64,000 nt of DNA from Lingula anatina (lineage: Eukaryota > Brachiopoda > Lingulata > Lingulida > Lingulidae). The translations under genes and the position numbers were made by a program. Numbering within the stretch: position 1 is the first letter of the stretch; each line of letters starts with the position of its first letter. The notes beneath the pieces were generated by a model. That model was not told the DNA's origin. It saw nothing but the letters and a program-made list of their open reading frames with translations, and made no database searches. The stretch lies in contig NW_019775451.1 in the NCBI RefSeq assembly GCF_001039355.2, forward strand, positions 314,858-378,857, in the 5' to 3' direction. Below are positions 59,101-64,000 of this stretch, in pieces.

Positions 59101-60280
59101 AAAGATTAGATTCTTTCATGATTCAAAACAATTAAGATTGGAAGCTTTCAGACAGCTTCTACCTGTCTAAAAAGTATCACATTCAAAGGGGGTACTTTCA
59201 CCCCAAAAACCGTTCGTTATGTTACTTATGACACCTGATTTGGTATTTTTTTACTATTTAACCACCAGATAAAATTCAACAAATGCTGTCACAAAATATC
59301 CAAAATTAACTGAATGTACAAACATGCAATATTGCAAATCAAACAATGTCAACAAAGACATGGTAGTTACCTTCAACATACAAACTCATATTTTAATCCA
59401 CAGTTATCAAAAAAAAAAAAATCGCGTAGGTCATGTTTGCACTGGTATGAAAAAGTGTCAGAAGGCCCCACATACAACTTGACTTGGAAGCGTTTGTTCA
59501 ACAACATTAAGGCTCAGTTTAAAACTGGAAGAAAAACAATGCTGCTTACATGTAAAGCTTAACACAGAACTACCAAAAATGAACACCGCTTATTATGCAA
59601 GACTTTAAACATTAGGAACTTGACACACACATTGCACATTCAACTTGGATGGATTTCTCGTTTTCATTTTGTGTCATTTTCAAATTGCCACAGAGAATGG
59701 ACTTGGCATGCTTCACTTCAGAAACTAAATGATACATTTCGGATTAGCTCGTTTGGTAGATAAAAGGAGCTGTGCAAGTGCCCTTTCCTTTAAACTTGAA
59801 TCAAACACTTACAGCTCTGAAGAATGATCAATACAAATGACATATATTTTAATTTAATCAAACACAAGACTGAGAAAAGTGCAAAGAGAACATGTCAACA
59901 AAACATAACATCAGCTGTGTGCAATGTACATTCAGTATCAAAATCTGAAAAACAGTCAACTAAAGAGGTTACAAAGACCCTAAAATAAGCTACCCTGCTA
60001 ATCCCTGTTTCTCAACACTAAGAACAGCCAAATAGCTCTATATACATACAAACTGTGCATTTCTATTTACGAATCTCTGAAAGGCGAGAATATACAACCA
60101 TAGGCACAACAGTGTTCAGCAATGATACAGATAACACAGCAGCTTTTTTTAAAAATAATATTGCCACCTAGATTTCAACGGAATACACAAAGATCATGTA
60201 TCTCTTATTTACAAACAGACTTAGTCTATAGCCTATTTCTGTATTCTTCAGTATGTCTCCACTTGGTTGAGGTAAGATGG
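56130..60280 (-). other. Long 3' UTR of the amphiphysin/BIN1-like gene
   Basis: About 4.1 kb of AT-rich, exon-free sequence between the stop codon and the candidate polyadenylation site. The style (few simple repeats, no inverted-repeat elements) differs from the intergenic DNA elsewhere in the window, which supports a transcribed UTR. Earlier polyadenylation is possible. Confidence 0.5.
56148..56153 (-). terminator. Candidate polyadenylation signal of the amphiphysin/BIN1-like gene
   Basis: Minus-strand AATAAA followed about 30 bases later by a GT-rich element (TTTGTGCGTGTTTTT), as expected at a cleavage site. Confidence 0.5.
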
Positions 60281-61722
60281 CTAAATGGGTTTGGTGAAAT
60301 TAGCAGGAAACACGCCTTTTGTTTTATCGGACTGTTTGATTCCCATGAGCCATCCCTCATCCTGGTCTTCAGGATCATCAAATGGAACAACATCGATTAT
60401 TTCTCCCGTTTCAAATGTCAGCTCGTCTACATCCTCTCCCGTGTAAATGTGAGTAGCCTGAACCTGGAGATAAAATAAATATTATAAATAAATAAATATT
60501 ATTATAATTGTATTATATAATAACATAAGGACTTATCAAGCATTTAAAATTCCAAATTTTTCCCTATTGAAAATATTGAGTCATTACGGTAATGTCAAAT
60601 GTGATTCACAACCATTGGCTCTCCAAACTGCTGTGTTATATTCACATAAATGAGTACAATTTATTCAAACAATTATTGTACTGATGACAGGTGCATATTT
60701 ATTTGCACATTTCAACAGAGCATTTTTTTTTTATTTTCTGTGACTGCAGAGCAGCCCTGATATAAAGAATGAAACTCTTTCATCAAAACACGATTGCCAT
60801 AATATATTCATTTCCTTAGCACAAAAGAAAGAATTCTATACAAGACTATACAGTTTTCTATATTGTTCAACTTACTTTATACAAGTCTATATAGTTTTCT
60901 GTGTTATTAAACTTACTCTATACAAGACACCAGGAGGCAATTTTGTGAGAGGCAAATTCGACGGAGGTACTTGATAACATTCCGGGTCGTCTGCAGCAAC
61001 GCCATACAACCCTCTCGGCTCCTCCCTTAATTCCATGTATTGGTCATCGTCTTCATCATGTGACTGGAAATATCAAGTCAAATATACAGCCAAGTTAAAT
61101 GAAAGAAACTTTTATGTGTGATGTTAGCATGTGGCAATTAACAAAGAGTGGTGCCTGGAGGAGAGAGAGACAGTTGAAAACCCTTTGAGTCTAGTTCAGA
61201 AATTGTAATAGTTTTTTTTTTATTGATTTCCAAATAATATATTACACAAAGTATAAATAATCATTTATAATGATTTTGTCACATCTTCCATTTCCTTTTG
61301 AGTGAGAAACACCGAGAGACAACCATACCATGCACCCAAATATAAATATAAATATAAATATGAATTGAAACATTGTATTTATACAGTATGTGAAATCATC
61401 TCCAAAGTGACTCGGACTTACACCAAAACTCTTTACTCTATCATAACATTTCAATGTCAATTCAAAGCACAGAGACCAAGTCAAGGCTGATATTGTAAAA
61501 TGTTTGTCTCAACAAAAGCTGAAGGTATTCTCACTTTGCGATTAACATTCACTGGTTCATATGTCTCATCAGAGTGTAACGTTGGTTCATACGCCGTGTC
61601 GTATTCGCTCTCTATCGTGCTGTTCGCACTGCCATTCTGTCGGGGACCGTTAGCTCTTGCCTCTCTCTCTGATGAGGGACCATTCATTTTACTCTCACTC
61701 TGCTTAGATCCTTTTGAGGTAC
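60281..61722 (-). CDS. Amphiphysin/BIN1-like protein, C-terminal three exons (partial)
   Basis: Exon a (61535-61722) is hydrophilic ([20 protein letters not shown], then [19 protein letters not shown]), a linker-type region. Exon b (60917-61063, 49 codons) is acidic and ends [11 protein letters not shown]. Exon c (60281-60463) is an SH3 domain: [20 protein letters not shown], then [20 protein letters not shown], then [12 protein letters not shown] and TAG. All joins are phase 0 with GT/AG sites. ALYDY is changed to ATHIYTG, but the acidic RT-loop (EDVDEL), the EGWLMG Trp and the FPANF Pro of the ligand groove are kept. The [15 protein letters not shown]...GVFPENFT pattern is specific to BIN1/amphiphysin, whose SH3 binds proline-rich dynamin and synaptojanin during endocytosis. 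The N-terminal BAR domain exons lie right of the window. Which of AMPH or BIN1 it is cannot be decided; invertebrates usually have one gene. Confidence 0.87.
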
Positions 61723-64000
61723 CTGAAATAAATATGCCTTTCCTTAATATTGATGTTTTGAATATATTTTCTACCTTGTTCTGCTATTCTGCAGCATAAG
61801 CATCATGTTTTAAAAACAATTTGACATCAATTTGACTTCTAAATTTCAACATTTCAGCAACAGTGACACAAATGCACAATATATAAATATAGATGATAGA
61901 TGACAACTGAATTTCAAATTTTAGTTTTTTCTAATTGCTGATTTTCATATCATCATGCTTGAAAATAAATGGATAATATGGATTACCTAATTTAAGGTGA
62001 ATCAAAGCAAATTATCATACATTTACAAATATGTCAATTACAAAATATATATTTTATTACAAAACAAAGTCTATTTAATATAAGGACAGAAATACATATT
62101 GGCAGCTATAAAGCAAGAGTCCTACATTTACTAACATACAAAGCAAGCCACTATAGGTACCTCCTGTATGCCATATCGTGTAAGATATTTACTAAATTTT
62201 AATCCCATGGTTCCAAATAAACAATTAAAGCAACACAAACAACCATGCTAAATTCACAAGGCTACATAAACAGCACTGCATATATCTCATTATAAACCGC
62301 TTTCATTGGTGTCAATTTTTTTGAGTTTCTAACAATTCTGGCTTGCCAATGCAACTGGCAATTATTTTTGTGAAGTATAAAAATTGAGTTCACAAACAAA
62401 GAATTTCATCAGTTGTATTATATACTGGAAGAAAAAACAAGTTTTCAACACATATAACCTCATTCCATGATAGTGTATTGTGAAACATTGAAATATTGCA
62501 GTAGTAATATTTTTTATTATTTTTTGAAAAAAAATATTATTGTAACTTTAAGTTAACCAAGTTCTTTGCTATAAACTTAAGAAAACATGTCCTGTCAAAT
62601 TTGGCCAGCCTCTCTGAACAAAAAGTAAAGAAGTAAAATCGGTCAATCTTGGGCTTTTTGACACCCTATCAAAGCCATGAGGTGACATGAAATCGGTTTA
62701 CAAACACAGCACAATAGGCTACCACCACACACCAAGCCAGTACCTACCCCATACTATGATACTCCACAGTAAAACCAACATGCTGCTGGACCAACACTAG
62801 GACTACTGTTAACTATCTACCCTTTTATATAGGTTGTCTAACATACAGTAATGCACAGTATATATATTTGACCCAAAAAAAGTCGGGAAACATCATTTTT
62901 TTGAACAATTATAAAATGACCACGTATATGAGTCAAGGCAATTATTTTCAAGAAATATTGATGGATAATGCACCCAGATTTTGTTGTTACACTTTTTATA
63001 TACAATGAAGATTTTCCCACTACATTAGGTAATTTTATAATTATTGAAAAACAAATTTTTGTTTCCGAACATTTTTTTTGTGTGTGTATGTGTGTGTAGT
63101 ACATAAGTTGAAGGGCCTGTCATGCCCACCAATACTATCAGAGACCACAAGAGACCTCTACAATATCAGCTTGCTTCCAATCTGCTGAGTCCAGTATTTG
63201 GTCAGAAGTTACTGAAAATGTCAGAGGCATGCCGAGAATGTAGAGGTGATTTCCCAGTGAAACCTCTGAAACTCATTGGGATGTTTCTGGAAAATGGCAA
63301 CGAAACTGAGGTCATGTTCACATTAGGCTTTACTAAAACCAAACAATGGCTGATTTACATCATCAAATACAAAATTGGACCCTTTTTCCATTGAGCAGTA
63401 CAATTTTCTTTTTACCAAACTGAACACATAGTCTCCAAAAGTTTAATAGGCACTTTTAGCTCCAGCAAAAACCCCAAGGTAAATGTTTGTAAACAAAAGC
63501 AACCTCAGTCTCATTTTGTTCCTTTTTCGATAAAATCGCCATCGAAAAGGCACCCAAAAATCATCCCCTATGACAGGTCCTCCGCAGCATGCATGTCGCA
63601 ACATGCAAATCACTAATTTTCTAGGTGATGTGTTAGTTCTCTTTTATTTCTCACTTCCCAGCCTTATGCCCAAGGAAAAAATGTGTGCAACCAGTATCTA
63701 ATAGACGATAATAAGGAGAAGTTTGAAGAATTTAGCTTGAAAGTAAGCTCAGATAACAATTTGCAGTTCTCTAAGATGAAAAGATGTATAAGCTATGAGC
63801 ATAATGGAAATGTCTCTGTAATAGTAGTATTTACAGCAATAATTTTGGTGCACCAAGAGAAGTAACTTATTAAAAAATATACAATGATAACAAGTCAAAA
63901 GGAAGAAGATGGATTATGTAGATTGGTATATGGTTCTGCAATAAGAGGTAGATCACGGGTGGCATCACGGGCTGCAATAAGGCCTAACTGGCCAAAAAAA
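61723..64000. other. Intron of the amphiphysin/BIN1-like gene, no exon recognised
   Basis: The first base of exon a completes a split codon, so an upstream exon must exist beyond the window or unrecognised here. Plus-strand frames at 63122-63394 and 63683-63865 show no known domain. Confidence 0.5.

Noticed and set aside
61500-61799. 99-codon plus-strand frame
   Set aside because: Antisense shadow of the amphiphysin/BIN1-like linker exon.
1-64000. CRISPR arrays, bacterial operons, tRNA or rRNA genes
   Set aside because: None seen; the window has spliced eukaryotic genes, and I could not support any tRNA cloverleaf by eye.

Overview
The window looks like nuclear DNA from a metazoan, most likely a marine invertebrate. 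Genes are split into small GT/AG-bounded exons with long AT-rich introns and spacers. Microsatellites, miniature inverted-repeat elements and single-N assembly joins are common. The words 'taggccta' and 'tacatgta' recur, as they do in echinoderm, hemichordate and mollusc genomes, but I cannot fix the phylum. Every gene I can support lies on the minus strand.

Region 1 (1-21.5 kb) is a tandem array of folate-receptor-family genes with a repeat unit of about 6-6.5 kb. Each unit has four exons: signal peptide, Cys-rich exon ending SPNLGPW, KWW exon, and TCKEGSVC exon. Each also has a TATA box and a conserved AATAAA. Copy B (8669-12521) is intact and encodes 236 aa. Copy A has a 2-bp frameshift in exon 3. 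Copy C has exon 1 split by a 253-bp insertion that brings an immediate stop. Copy D is cut by an assembly gap. Two further exon-4 relics lie at 13.2 kb (inverted) and 21.4 kb. The 16 cysteines of the family are kept, but most residues that contact folate in human FOLR1 are not. Two pieces of 2'-5'-oligoadenylate-synthase-like genes are embedded in the array: exons 1-2 at 6.8-7.6 kb and a C-terminal exon at 14.3 kb.

Region 2 (21.5-34.5 kb) holds a nested inverted-repeat transposon, an eight-copy minisatellite, and the C-terminal four exons of an UNC93A-like membrane protein (24166-26451) cut off upstream near a single N. It also has an orphan signal-peptide exon (27703-27790) and a 2.6-kb near-identical direct duplication whose two copies meet at a single N, probably unmerged haplotypes.

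Region 3 (34.5-43.5 kb) has no recognisable gene. Region 4 (43.5-55 kb) is a complete CNBD2-like gene with two cyclic-nucleotide-binding-type domains. Twelve exons encode 724 aa from one start; two upstream exons supply an alternative N-terminus in matching phase. TGACGTCA motifs cluster at its 3' end.

Region 5 (55-64 kb) carries a sequencing gap with mirrored low-quality flanks, then the last three coding exons of an amphiphysin/BIN1-like gene (C-terminal SH3 domain) with an apparent 3' UTR of about 4.1 kb. The families are functionally unrelated; the coherent story is the birth-and-death evolution of the folate-receptor-like array and the mobile elements caught in it.
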